Shown here one piece after another: positions 12,386 through 19,233 of a DNA stretch of 26,866 nucleotides. The notes below the pieces were generated by a model that was not told where the DNA came from, ran no database searches, and saw only the letters and a program-made list of their open reading frames with translations. The number at the start of each line of letters is the position of its first letter. The stretch's first letter is position 1. This DNA comes from a virus: positions 1 through 26,866 of the IMG/VR virus record IMGVR_UViG_3300042475_001789. The stretch is one strand, 5' to 3'. The translations under genes were made by a program, and so were the position numbers.

Positions 12386-13239
12386 TTATGAATTCCTCTT
12401 AATCTTTTCTTCTGTAGATTAGCAAACTCTGTAGCTCTTTCAATTCTTCTTTCAAAGTTATGGAAATAATTTAGGGAGTGTGTATCTGCTTTTCTTACTT
12501 TATATATTAAGGCGTCTGGGGTATGATAATTGGTAATTAAGTCTTTAGTAAGAACTATAGTAGGCTTACCCATATTCTTAGCAACATAGTGCCACATCCC
12601 TTCATAACATAGACAAGCTTCGGCGGTTTTGATATGATAAAACACTTCTGAGATAGGCGTTCTATAATCTATTTCTGTTACACTATAACCTTGCATCTCT
12701 ATAATATCAATTACTTTATTCCATTGATTACGATCAAAGGGTCTTTTAAATGGTCTCGGTTCTTGAGCGTTATTTACTTGTGTCCAGATTACTACTTTTT
12801 TCTTTATAGGATTGGCATCCATCTTTCGAAAATACCAATCATTATATCTCATCCTAGATCTTTTCTGGATATGGCCGTCTAGTTTAAGCATCCTACTATA
12901 TCCAAAAAATCGATTATGATGGAGAGCAAGATTATCTGAATTAAAAACGTGTTGTATATTAACGTCTGTATCTTTCTTAGCATAAAAGTTGTTTATATAA
13001 TGGAATCGTTCTAAAATAGTTTCCGGATCCTCAAAATGATATAAGAAATCTTCATCATGGTACCAATGTAAAACTAGATTTATTTTTTTCTGCGCATAAA
13101 AAGATCTATAATAAGCTACATTTAAAATGCACATTAGATCACCGATTCCCGGCGTCATTTTAGCTTCTATTACAGAAGAAAAATTTATACGAGGAACAAA
13201 TGGAAGATACTTTTTAAAATATTCTTCATTAATAGGCAT
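12382..13239 (-). CDS. GT-B glycosyltransferase-like protein (GT9/heptosyltransferase type)
   Basis: 285 residues. TPGIGDLMCILNVAYYRSF (29-47) matches the N-terminal G-x-G-D-hydrophobic loop of GT9 enzymes, and TAEACLCYEGMWHYVAKN (205-222) followed by MGKPTIVL matches the C-terminal acceptor/donor-domain motif (helix, Gly, His, A-K-x-x-GKP). The centre IWTQVNNAQEPRPFKRPF would be the interdomain region that binds phosphate. Assignment is by pattern only; a fucosyltransferase-like GT-B is an alternative. Coupled by 11 and 4 base overlaps. Confidence 0.6.
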   Translation of the reverse strand: MPINEEYFKKYLPFVPRINFSSVIEAKMTPGIGDLMCILNVAYYRSFYAQKKINLVLHWYHDEDFLYHFEDPETILERFHYINNFYAKKDTDVNIQHVFNSDNLALHHNRFFGYSRMLKLDGHIQKRSRMRYNDWYFRKMDANPIKKKVVIWTQVNNAQEPRPFKRPFDRNQWNKVIDIIEMQGYSVTEIDYRTPISEVFYHIKTAEACLCYEGMWHYVAKNMGKPTIVLTKDLITNYHTPDALIYKVRKADTHSLNYFHNFERRIERATEFANLQKKRLRGIHK

Positions 13240-13828
13240 ACGTTTCCATATCTAAAAACATTATAATACCAGGTGTGGTATTTTCTTTATGGGTAATCAC
13301 ATAAAACCAATACTTAGGAAAGAGAGATTTATTAAACAAATCATATTCTTTTATGGCTTGCCTTACCCCTGGTAGTTCTACATTATCAAATAATATGTAT
13401 CTTGGTTTTATTTCGAAAGTTTTTTTAATATCTTTTACTACAGATTCATAGGAATGGTTACCATCAATAAAGACCAGGTCGGGGGTTTCTACTTCGGTTT
13501 TAGGTAAAGTACTAGGAATAAAAGTAAATCTATCCCCGTATCTTTCTTTAATAGGAATATGGGAAATCTCTGAGAATTTTCCTGGGTCTAGACTAGTAAC
13601 CTTAGCTTCTGGAAAATGCTCAAGTAAACAGACTGTAGAGTGTCCAGCGAACATCCCCACCTCTATAATATTCGTAACATTCTTTGTAAGAGAACTTACT
13701 TCTTCCCACATGGTTCGAACATCTAAAAGGCTAGGATCTAGATATCCCCATCCTTGCCCGTTAAACTTTTCACCTTTCTTTTCTGGTTCTGGTCTTACAA
13801 GGAAAGATGTATCAATTTGTTTTAGCAT
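13229..13828 (-). CDS. SAM-dependent methyltransferase (Methyltransf_24 type)
   Basis: 199 residues from ATG 13828, which follows GGGGTG at five bases; an upstream GTG (13834) is less likely. IIEVGMFAGHS (54-64) is motif I, KVTSLDPG motif II, and DLVFIDGNHSYESV (117-130) the Methyltransf_24 hallmark. It shares the arrangement but not the close sequence of the methyltransferase at 8717. Probably an O-methyltransferase on the same glycan. It follows a sulfotransferase gene, as the other one does. Confidence 0.75.
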   Translation of the reverse strand: MLKQIDTSFLVRPEPEKKGEKFNGQGWGYLDPSLLDVRTMWEEVSSLTKNVTNIIEVGMFAGHSTVCLLEHFPEAKVTSLDPGKFSEISHIPIKERYGDRFTFIPSTLPKTEVETPDLVFIDGNHSYESVVKDIKKTFEIKPRYILFDNVELPGVRQAIKEYDLFNKSLFPKYWFYVITHKENTTPGIIMFLDMETYAY

Positions 13829-14486
13829 TTTCACCCCAATAATTTTTAGTAGCTGATGTATCGAAAGAAAAACCCCAGCGGTCTATGTCTTTCTGAAACC
13901 ACTTTTTTACTCTGTCTCTTTGTTCATTCGTATAGTAAGATTTATAATCTACTTTTTTGGTGGTATTGACCATCTCCAATCGGATACTCTTACCCAAATA
14001 TCTATTTAAATCATAATTAAGATATTCGTACCTTAAAACATCAACTTTTAATCCTAGCCACTTTTCCTGACACGCCCATTGGTCATATGGATGATTACAG
14101 AAGAAATTTAAATCCTCTATATAACTATCCATACGATCTAGGAATTCATCCCAGAATAGGAAGTCTTGGAAATAGCTTGTTCCTATAGAAGACTTCATCC
14201 TTTCAGAGAAAGTGTAATTATATAATGAAACCAATCTTGACCAAGGATTTCTTACTACAGAGAAAATCTTATCATAAGACTGTATTATATTACTATCCAT
14301 ATAACTATATGGTATGTGCTTAGCGAAGCTATTATACCAAGGGAATTTAACATATTGGGATTTGTTAAATTCCTTTAGAATGATTTTATCCATATGATCC
14401 CAAGTTGCTTTCGCCATAGGTAAAGACCGGAGGATGCTAGTCCCTCCGGTCTTAGGTATATGAATAAACAATATATTGTTAGACAT
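13812..14486 (-). CDS. PAPS-dependent sulfotransferase (second copy)
   Basis: 224 residues. FIHIPKTGGTS (7-17) and FSVVRNPWSRLVSLY (75-89) are the two PAPS motifs. The end FDTSATKNYWG parallels FDTGPTKNIWG of the copy at 9367, so the two are paralogues, though the acceptor regions differ clearly. The acceptor is presumably a second position on the glycan. It overlaps the small gene before it by eight bases and the methyltransferase by 17-23 bases. Confidence 0.85.
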   Translation of the reverse strand: MSNNILFIHIPKTGGTSILRSLPMAKATWDHMDKIILKEFNKSQYVKFPWYNSFAKHIPYSYMDSNIIQSYDKIFSVVRNPWSRLVSLYNYTFSERMKSSIGTSYFQDFLFWDEFLDRMDSYIEDLNFFCNHPYDQWACQEKWLGLKVDVLRYEYLNYDLNRYLGKSIRLEMVNTTKKVDYKSYYTNEQRDRVKKWFQKDIDRWGFSFDTSATKNYWGENAKTN

Positions 14487-14697
14487 TCGCTAGGATGGAT
14501 CTCGCAAGATCCTGTGACTCTTCATAGCCCGAGCGAAAACGATTACCAGTAGCACCATTGTCGATATACCACTGAAGGTTATCTACAATTCCGGCCTTAC
14601 GCTTATCGTCCATTTTATAGTCTCGAACAATCTCTTCCCACTGAAAGCGAAGGTCAAGAAGTTCAAAGACGTTTACTTTAGCCTGTGACATATTCAT
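14479..14697 (-). CDS. Small unknown protein (72 aa)
   Basis: Begins MNMSQAKVNVFELLDLRFQW and looks fully helical, with alternating charged and hydrophobic residues. No family recognised. AAGGACG precedes ATG 14697 at normal spacing and it overlaps the HAD gene by 20 bases, so it is translated as part of the operon. Whether it belongs to the glycan pathway or merely shares the promoter is unknown. Confidence 0.65.
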   Translation of the reverse strand: MNMSQAKVNVFELLDLRFQWEEIVRDYKMDDKRKAGIVDNLQWYIDNGATGNRFRSGYEESQDLARSILANV

Positions 14698-15250
14698 AAA
14701 CGTCCTTCCAGTTTCTCATCATAGGAAAAGTATTAGGGGTATTCATATTGAAGCCGTGTTCAATTAGAATAGAATTCAATCCAAGATCACGACCAAGTAC
14801 GGCATTCTCTACCTTATCTTCGATCCAGATATCACCAGAGTTCTCGTAAGGAAGCAATGCTTCATCCTTATCTGCACCAGTATCAAGGAAGACGAACTTC
14901 TCGAATACGGTAGAACCAAACAGCTTATTCAGGTTCTGAATACGCAGTTGTTGAGCAGTAGGCTCGAGCGAGAGCGAAGTAATGACGTGGAACACTACGC
15001 CATGTTTGCGGTGGAGCTTATCCACATAGTGCATAGCATCACGGAGGGGAGGAAGGAAACCAATCGCAGAGCTCTCGTTGAAGTGTTTCACGAGACGCTG
15101 TTTCTCTTCTTTGCTGATGCCATATCGATCACCTACATCGTAGTATTCCCACGAGTCTGGTTTTTCTACATACCCATGACGTTGCATCCAGACATTAAAG
15201 GCATATTCCCAGTTCAGTAGAACCCCATCACAGTCGGTTAGAATTCTCAT
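14678..15250 (-). CDS. HAD-like hydrolase, 5'-nucleotidase-like
   Basis: 190 residues. MRILTDCDGVLLNWEYAF holds the DxD nucleophile motif (Asp6/Asp8), FHVITSLS fits motif II, and GDIWIEDKVENAV fits the acidic C-terminal motif of HAD phosphatases. Phage relatives resemble 5'(3')-deoxyribonucleotidases. It could recycle nucleotides or dephosphorylate a sugar phosphate for the operon. It is the first gene behind promoter P5, with AAAGGA before ATG 15250. Confidence 0.8.
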   Translation of the reverse strand: MRILTDCDGVLLNWEYAFNVWMQRHGYVEKPDSWEYYDVGDRYGISKEEKQRLVKHFNESSAIGFLPPLRDAMHYVDKLHRKHGVVFHVITSLSLEPTAQQLRIQNLNKLFGSTVFEKFVFLDTGADKDEALLPYENSGDIWIEDKVENAVLGRDLGLNSILIEHGFNMNTPNTFPMMRNWKDVYEYVTG

Positions 15251-15278
15251 AACGATTCCTTTCGTTGGTTACATTAGC

Positions 15279-15314
15279 ACTATAACCCATTCACTTTCAA
15301 ATGTAAATCCCCTA
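15279..15314 (-). promoter_or_regulatory. Promoter P5 (TTTACA-17-TATAGT), glycan operon
   Basis: ATAGGGGA, TTTACA (15302-15307), 17-base spacer, TATAGT (15279-15284). It is the only recognisable promoter for the 15 genes from 15250 down to 4812, because their overlaps leave no intergenic space. Confidence 0.88.
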
Positions 15315-15315
15315 T

Positions 15316-15504
15316 TTAAGAAACAGAGTTATCTTCCTCAACGTCATCTGGCAAAATCCAGTTGATTTTCGTCCCCTTGTAACGGTGTACATCCTTATGT
15401 TCTTCTGTCATTCGGATCTTCTTCTTGAAATCACTCCCGAGAGTCTTCGATTTGTTACGACCGTTCTTTTTGTTACGCGGGTCGAAGCGAGTATACTTAG
15501 CCAT
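15316..15504 (-). CDS. Small basic unknown protein (62 aa)
   Basis: Starts MAKYTRFDPRNKKNGRNKSK, strongly basic in its first half and acidic at the end (DDVEEDNSVS). No family recognised; the basic stretch would suit nucleic-acid binding. AAAGG precedes ATG 15504. It is the last gene of the unit starting at promoter P6, and promoter P5 begins right after its stop. Confidence 0.7.
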   Translation of the reverse strand: MAKYTRFDPRNKKNGRNKSKTLGSDFKKKIRMTEEHKDVHRYKGTKINWILPDDVEEDNSVS

Positions 15505-15505
15505 T

Positions 15506-16069
15506 TTACCTTTCCATTTTTGTTTTAGTGCAAACGAAGACCAGTCTATGGCCTTTTTCTATTTTCGAAACCCCATGAACTGTTTTTTCATTCCAGACAA
15601 TAGAGTCCCCAGGATTTTTTAGAAATTTAGTAATTAATCGTTCCCGAATATTTTCTTTCTTATTGGGATTTTTGTAATCAGGTTCTATAGAATCCCCAGC
15701 AATTACAATAATACCCCCAATTATATCCTCAGATTGATCAATCAATATAACATTAGTATATTGATTTTTCCCTACACTAATATCGACATTTTCAGTATGT
15801 AATCCCGAAAATGATCCGAGAGGATAATATTTCATCCAAGATTTATCTAGGATATATTCCGGATCTTGGGGGTAAGTTTTTTCATTTAGATAATAAAAAA
15901 GTTCTTTATGATTCTCCCAAAAAGATCCTTTTTTTATCGTTCCAAGATATTTTTCGTAATTCTGTTTACCTCTATTAGGATGAAAATCTTTTTTATGATC
16001 ATAGAATTCTTTTTTCAAGATTTCTATTAATTCAATATTTTCCACCTTATATGTAAAACCAGGTTCCAT
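15506..16069 (-). CDS. 2-oxoglutarate/Fe(II)-dependent oxygenase (prolyl 4-hydroxylase-like)
   Basis: 187 residues. YYPLGSFSGLHTENVD (81-96) gives the first metal ligands His91 and Glu93 (HxE rather than the more frequent HxD), and VHGVSKIEKGHRLVF (164-178) gives the distal His165 and Arg175 that binds 2-oxoglutarate. Such enzymes are frequent in T4-like marine phages and hydroxylate proteins, sugars or nucleic-acid bases; substrate unknown. The gene starts at ATG 16069, overlapping the PhoH stop region, and AAGGG precedes it. AT-rich compared with its neighbours. Confidence 0.82.
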   Translation of the reverse strand: MEPGFTYKVENIELIEILKKEFYDHKKDFHPNRGKQNYEKYLGTIKKGSFWENHKELFYYLNEKTYPQDPEYILDKSWMKYYPLGSFSGLHTENVDISVGKNQYTNVILIDQSEDIIGGIIVIAGDSIEPDYKNPNKKENIRERLITKFLKNPGDSIVWNEKTVHGVSKIEKGHRLVFVCTKTKMER

Positions 16070-16071
16070 AA

Positions 16072-16764
16072 TTATCCCTTAATACCCAACATCTCTTTTG
16101 TCATAATATAGTCACGAACGAAGTCGGATCTTACGATATCTTTCCAAGTAAACTCAATAGTCTCGAATTGGTTCAATTGTGTCACAATGTTCATGAATTG
16201 TAAAATCCCTTTTTTATCATTCTCTTTTGTAAAGTCAGACTGATAATAATCACCACACATAATGAACTTACATTGGTGACCAACACGGGTAATGACAGAA
16301 TCAAGTTCGTGGAAACTTAGGTTCTGCATTTCATCTACAACGATGATGGCATTGTTCCATGTATTACCCCGGATGAATGAGGTAGACTCGAATCTGGCCT
16401 TGTTCTGATTCTTTAATTTAGACCAGGCTTCGCCATCACCAAAGATTTCAGTGCATAGACCAATATATGGAGATTCATAGGCAAGTTTCTTTTCTGCTTC
16501 ATCCCCAGGAAGAAATCCAATGTCGCGCGTGGGCACGATCGAGCGAATGACAATGAGTTCGTCAAACTCTGTTTCTTTATCCAGTACTTTTTCAAGAGCA
16601 AGACGTAGTCCAAGATAGGTCTTACCCGTACCAGCAGAACCATTCAATACAAGATTGTAGCCGTCTTTCCAGGCTTCTCTTGCGTTCATTTGGTTTTGGG
16701 TTTTAGGTTCGAAAGAGCGGAGATTTTCAAGTTTAATCGTATTAGAGGTATAAGACCTAGACAT
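16072..16764 (-). CDS. phoH: PhoH-like ATPase
   Basis: 230 residues, the short phage form. Walker A GSAGTGKT (42-49), Walker B IIVVDEMQN (140-148), and the segment GDYYQSDFTK match the PhoH P-loop NTPase family, which is widespread in marine phages regardless of phosphate regulation. The role is probably RNA or nucleotide-related ATPase activity rather than phosphate uptake. Genes on both sides are small phage proteins and an oxygenase; no phosphate box is apparent. Confidence 0.92.
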   Translation of the reverse strand: MSRSYTSNTIKLENLRSFEPKTQNQMNAREAWKDGYNLVLNGSAGTGKTYLGLRLALEKVLDKETEFDELIVIRSIVPTRDIGFLPGDEAEKKLAYESPYIGLCTEIFGDGEAWSKLKNQNKARFESTSFIRGNTWNNAIIVVDEMQNLSFHELDSVITRVGHQCKFIMCGDYYQSDFTKENDKKGILQFMNIVTQLNQFETIEFTWKDIVRSDFVRDYIMTKEMLGIKG

Positions 16765-16996
16765 TAATGGTATTGCCCTTTCCTGAGCCTTTTTTAATTT
16801 TATTTTTTAGAAGATCTTTAAATCCATCGGGAACTTTCATATCAGAATTTCCCATCCGACCGCTGATGATCTTAAGCGGCTTAAGTACTTGTTGGAGATT
16901 TGAATCCTCTTCTAGTGTGGACTTCAATTCATCCCAACTGCAAACTACATCCCATTCCTCTTCGGTCTGTAGATTTTTCAAAGTGTATACTGGCAT
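16757..16996 (-). CDS. Conserved small phage protein with MPVYT start (79 aa)
   Basis: From ATG 16996 the protein starts MPVYTLKNLQTEEEWDVVCS and ends in a basic, glycine-rich tail (KIKKGSGKGNTINV). AGGA lies seven bases upstream, so I prefer this start to one nine codons further up. The opening recalls FmdB-like and other T4-like proteins (MPxYxxxNxxTxEE), but the zinc-ribbon cysteines are missing; only one Cys is present. Function unknown. It overlaps the PhoH gene by eight bases. Confidence 0.75.
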   Translation of the reverse strand: MPVYTLKNLQTEEEWDVVCSWDELKSTLEEDSNLQQVLKPLKIISGRMGNSDMKVPDGFKDLLKNKIKKGSGKGNTINV

Positions 16997-17010
16997 GTAT
17001 TTCCTACGTG

Positions 17011-17607
17011 TTATTTTACCCAAGCACCAATCCGGCCGTGTATCTCCGGATCATGAATATATCTATATCCATCTTTCGAAAGGTCTGGACTGTTTAAACT
17101 AAACACTGGGATGTATTCTTTTATATCCGCTTGGAAATCTGGATTCCATCTCAGATGAACTTCGATTAACTTGTCACCAATATATTCACAGTTAATTTCT
17201 TTGTAGTTAACTGCAATGCCAGAGAGTCTATATGGTAGTGGAATCTTATCGTCCACCTTCACCCACTTATCCCAGCGAGTGAAGGTGTCGTTACTTTTAA
17301 ACCCTTCAACAGCTAATACCTGACTTCCACAATAGTAGTCTACAGAGAGATGACGTCCTTCGAAGAACTCGCACCAGAAATAGCCATGAGGAAGATGATC
17401 TGTGTTACCATCTAACCATTTCTTTTCTGCTCCAAGACCAAGACCTTTCATATTGACGCACGGCCGGACCATATACCAACCTGGTTTAGGAACATCCATT
17501 CCTACCGGTCCACATACGTACCCTCTCATCTTCGATAGAATAAGTTTATCTAAAACCCACATATCATAAGGTGATACGATGTTCCATGCGTCTTCTTCTG
17601 TTCTCAT
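17011..17607 (-). CDS. Unknown conserved phage protein, ATP-grasp-like features
   Basis: 198 residues. FWCEFFEGRHLSVDYYCG near residue 80 and IGDKLIEVHLRWNPDF near 143 resemble the metal/ATP-binding strands of ATP-grasp ligases (E-F-x-G-x-x-x-S-V-D; E-V-x-x-R-x-N), but a full ATP-grasp fold is not shown. I believe homologues occur in cyanophage-like T4 relatives without assigned function. A ligase adding an amino acid or sugar acid is possible. It overlaps the neighbouring gene by four bases. Confidence 0.6.
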   Translation of the reverse strand: MRTEEDAWNIVSPYDMWVLDKLILSKMRGYVCGPVGMDVPKPGWYMVRPCVNMKGLGLGAEKKWLDGNTDHLPHGYFWCEFFEGRHLSVDYYCGSQVLAVEGFKSNDTFTRWDKWVKVDDKIPLPYRLSGIAVNYKEINCEYIGDKLIEVHLRWNPDFQADIKEYIPVFSLNSPDLSKDGYRYIHDPEIHGRIGAWVK

Positions 17608-18161
17608 GCTGCTACTTTAAACCATTCTGGAATACTACGTTTCGTCCAATCCATGGAGAAACGTTCTTGTTTTGTTTGATAGAATGCACGATACGAACCG
17701 ACTGGATCGTGCGGATTAATACACTCTGGTGCTGCACCCATAGCAAGCTTGAACGGGGTAAGCGGTTCCATAGGAATGTTCCTAGGAGGAATAGACAGAG
17801 CTTCTTCCAGATCTACCCAAGACTTATGCTTTTTCTCATAACGATACTCAAACTCAGTTGCAAGAGCTTGGAAGTGATCGTAGTGCCATATATAATTCTG
17901 TACAGATTCCATAGTCCAGACAGTGCAAGGATGACCGACGTGAACTGCTTTATATAGTACTGCATCGCGTTTGTCAGGAAGGATCCAGCCCTTTACGCTA
18001 GTCTTACCAGACTTAGATGGAATCTTCGTAAGCTTACCATCTAGCACACGGTGTGCAGTAGATAGCATCTGTGCTGACTCTAGAACCATTTTTACTACAT
18101 GTTTATCGCACTGAAGTTGTGCAGCTTTGATTGGGTTCTTATCCAAGATGAAGATATTCAT
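17604..18161 (-). CDS. Conserved phage protein of the CDKHVVKM family
   Basis: 185 residues. The start MNIFILDKNPIKAAQLQCDK followed by HVVKMVLESAQMLSTAHR is a signature I recognise from many phage and bacterial proteins, sometimes annotated as pyrimidine-dimer DNA glycosylase, although the resemblance to T4 DenV is not obvious. Several conserved His and Trp residues (HPCTVWTMES, YIWHYDHF) suggest an enzyme site. It is the first gene behind promoter P6, with a leader nearly identical to that of the gene at 4745. DNA repair is a guess from family labels. Confidence 0.7.
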   Translation of the reverse strand: MNIFILDKNPIKAAQLQCDKHVVKMVLESAQMLSTAHRVLDGKLTKIPSKSGKTSVKGWILPDKRDAVLYKAVHVGHPCTVWTMESVQNYIWHYDHFQALATEFEYRYEKKHKSWVDLEEALSIPPRNIPMEPLTPFKLAMGAAPECINPHDPVGSYRAFYQTKQERFSMDWTKRSIPEWFKVAA

Positions 18162-18198
18162 GGTGTGTATTCTATCCCGTCCTATTAATCACTTTAAT

Positions 18199-18234
18199 AT
18201 TATATCAGCGGACTATGGATCTGTAAACCCCTAA
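18199..18234 (-). promoter_or_regulatory. Promoter P6 (TTTACA-17-TATAAT)
   Basis: TTTAGGGG, TTTACA (18222-18227), 17-base spacer, TATAAT (18199-18204). It overlaps the last bases of the preceding gene, whose stop is at 18231-18233. The leader contains AGGACGGGATA, shared with P4. Confidence 0.92.
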
Positions 18235-18557
18235 AATTGCAAACCAACAACAACCCCGTATCTTTTTTCATTATTATCCGTTTCTTGTACCGGAGCTATG
18301 AAGAAGTAGTTTTTCCTCAGTCTTACCATAGGTAACACCTCTGCATCCGAATATCCTGTTACTGCACCCATTTCTAGCTCATATCCATTACCCAATCCAA
18401 ATGTCTTGGAAAGATAACCTGATACTTTTGTTTCACTATTTATGTAAGCTCCAATTGCCCATTTGCTTTCTTCTAGCTCGACGTATGGATGTATCGCGTT
18501 ATAATTCCCTTCTAGAAACAGGTGCAGGGTCAATGCTAACCCTGCACCTAAATCCAT
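18231..18557 (-). CDS. Unknown protein with beta-barrel-like alternation (108 aa)
   Basis: Starts MDLGAGLALTLHLFLEGNYN. The sequence alternates aromatic/aliphatic with polar residues and contains repeated short strands (YVELEESKWAIGAY, GYELEMGAVTGY, YFFIAPVQE), ending VVVGLQF with a terminal Phe, as outer-membrane beta-barrel proteins do. There is no signal peptide, so it may be a strand-rich virion or cytosolic protein or a fragment of one. No family recognised. AGGG precedes ATG 18557. Confidence 0.6.
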   Translation of the reverse strand: MDLGAGLALTLHLFLEGNYNAIHPYVELEESKWAIGAYINSETKVSGYLSKTFGLGNGYELEMGAVTGYSDAEVLPMVRLRKNYFFIAPVQETDNNEKRYGVVVGLQF

Positions 18558-18558
18558 A

Positions 18559-18732
18559 TTACCCTGCCTTTACTATTGATTCTTCGATTTCAGCTATGTG
18601 GTCGTCTAGATATGCTTTTTTAGTTAATACTTTGTGCATTCGATCCGTTCTCCCTTGTTTTAAGTATCTATCTGCATACCAGCCCAATTGTCTTGAATCT
18701 TTTTTTAAACGCTCGATAGTTGCTGAAACCAT
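18559..18732 (-). CDS. Small basic helical protein (57 aa)
   Basis: Starts MVSATIERLKKDSRQLGWYA, then RYLKQGRTDRMHKVLTKKAY and an acidic helical end (AEIEESIVKAG). ATG 18732 has AGGAGAAC upstream; longer starts would lie in the terminator hairpin. The terminator just before it means the gene depends on read-through or on an unseen promoter. No family recognised. Confidence 0.65.
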   Translation of the reverse strand: MVSATIERLKKDSRQLGWYADRYLKQGRTDRMHKVLTKKAYLDDHIAEIEESIVKAG

Positions 18733-18749
18733 GTGTAGTTCTCCTAAAG

Positions 18750-18784
18750 AAAAAGGTGCATCGTCCAAAGACGTGCACCTTTTT
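18750..18784 (-). terminator. Intrinsic terminator
   Basis: AAAGGTGCACGTC, loop TTTG, GACGATGCACCTTT with one bulged A, followed by a T-rich run (TTTTTCTTT). It ends the unit containing the SWIM, RNase H and DUF6433-like genes. The same hairpin has a T-run on the plus strand, but no plus-strand gene uses it. Confidence 0.8.
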
Positions 18785-18812
18785 GATTACTGTTATGTTT
18801 TTCTATCTAACA

Positions 18813-19232
18813 TCATAATAGACCTGGAAATGCTTCCCTCACTATTTCTGGTGTTAGGTCTTTTACTGGTAGGTGCTTGTTAATCATTGCACATACCAAT
18901 TCCGCATCCTTTGGATGAATCGATTCAACAATTCCAAGGAATACCTTTTCGCGTTTAAAGCCCTGCATCTGACTGCCAGGTCCACCTTTTACGCAATATT
19001 TGAAATCTACATTCTTTCTAAGAAGAGTCGATGGAGCACTATGTGCTTCGCATGCAGTATATGGAACTTCACCTTTTGGAAGTAGCCATTCAATCCTAGG
19101 ATCAAGTGCACCTTTTAGTAGATCCTTTAATGCCCATGACTCATTTTGTTTTAGTACTTTAATTTTTTCTTCGTGGGTACTTGCTTTTTCAAATTTATCA
19201 AATACTTCATGAATGTCTAATTGTCTTACCAT
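18813..19232 (-). CDS. DUF6433-like phage protein
   Basis: 139 residues. The start has HEEKIKVLKQNESWALKDLL, followed by KGALDPRIEWLLPKGEVPY, then a Lys/Gly-rich centre and a C-terminal DAELVCAMINK and EAFPGLL. This order fits the DUF6433 family that I recall from T4-like phages, function unknown. It sits two bases after the RNase H stop, as expected for a replication-region accessory protein. AGGAATT precedes ATG 19232. Confidence 0.72.
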   Translation of the reverse strand: MVRQLDIHEVFDKFEKASTHEEKIKVLKQNESWALKDLLKGALDPRIEWLLPKGEVPYTACEAHSAPSTLLRKNVDFKYCVKGGPGSQMQGFKREKVFLGIVESIHPKDAELVCAMINKHLPVKDLTPEIVREAFPGLL

Positions 19233-19233
19233 A

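Noticed and set aside
13829-13834. GTG start of the methyltransferase at 13834
   Set aside because: ATG 13828 has GGGGTG at five bases and the family starts there as well.
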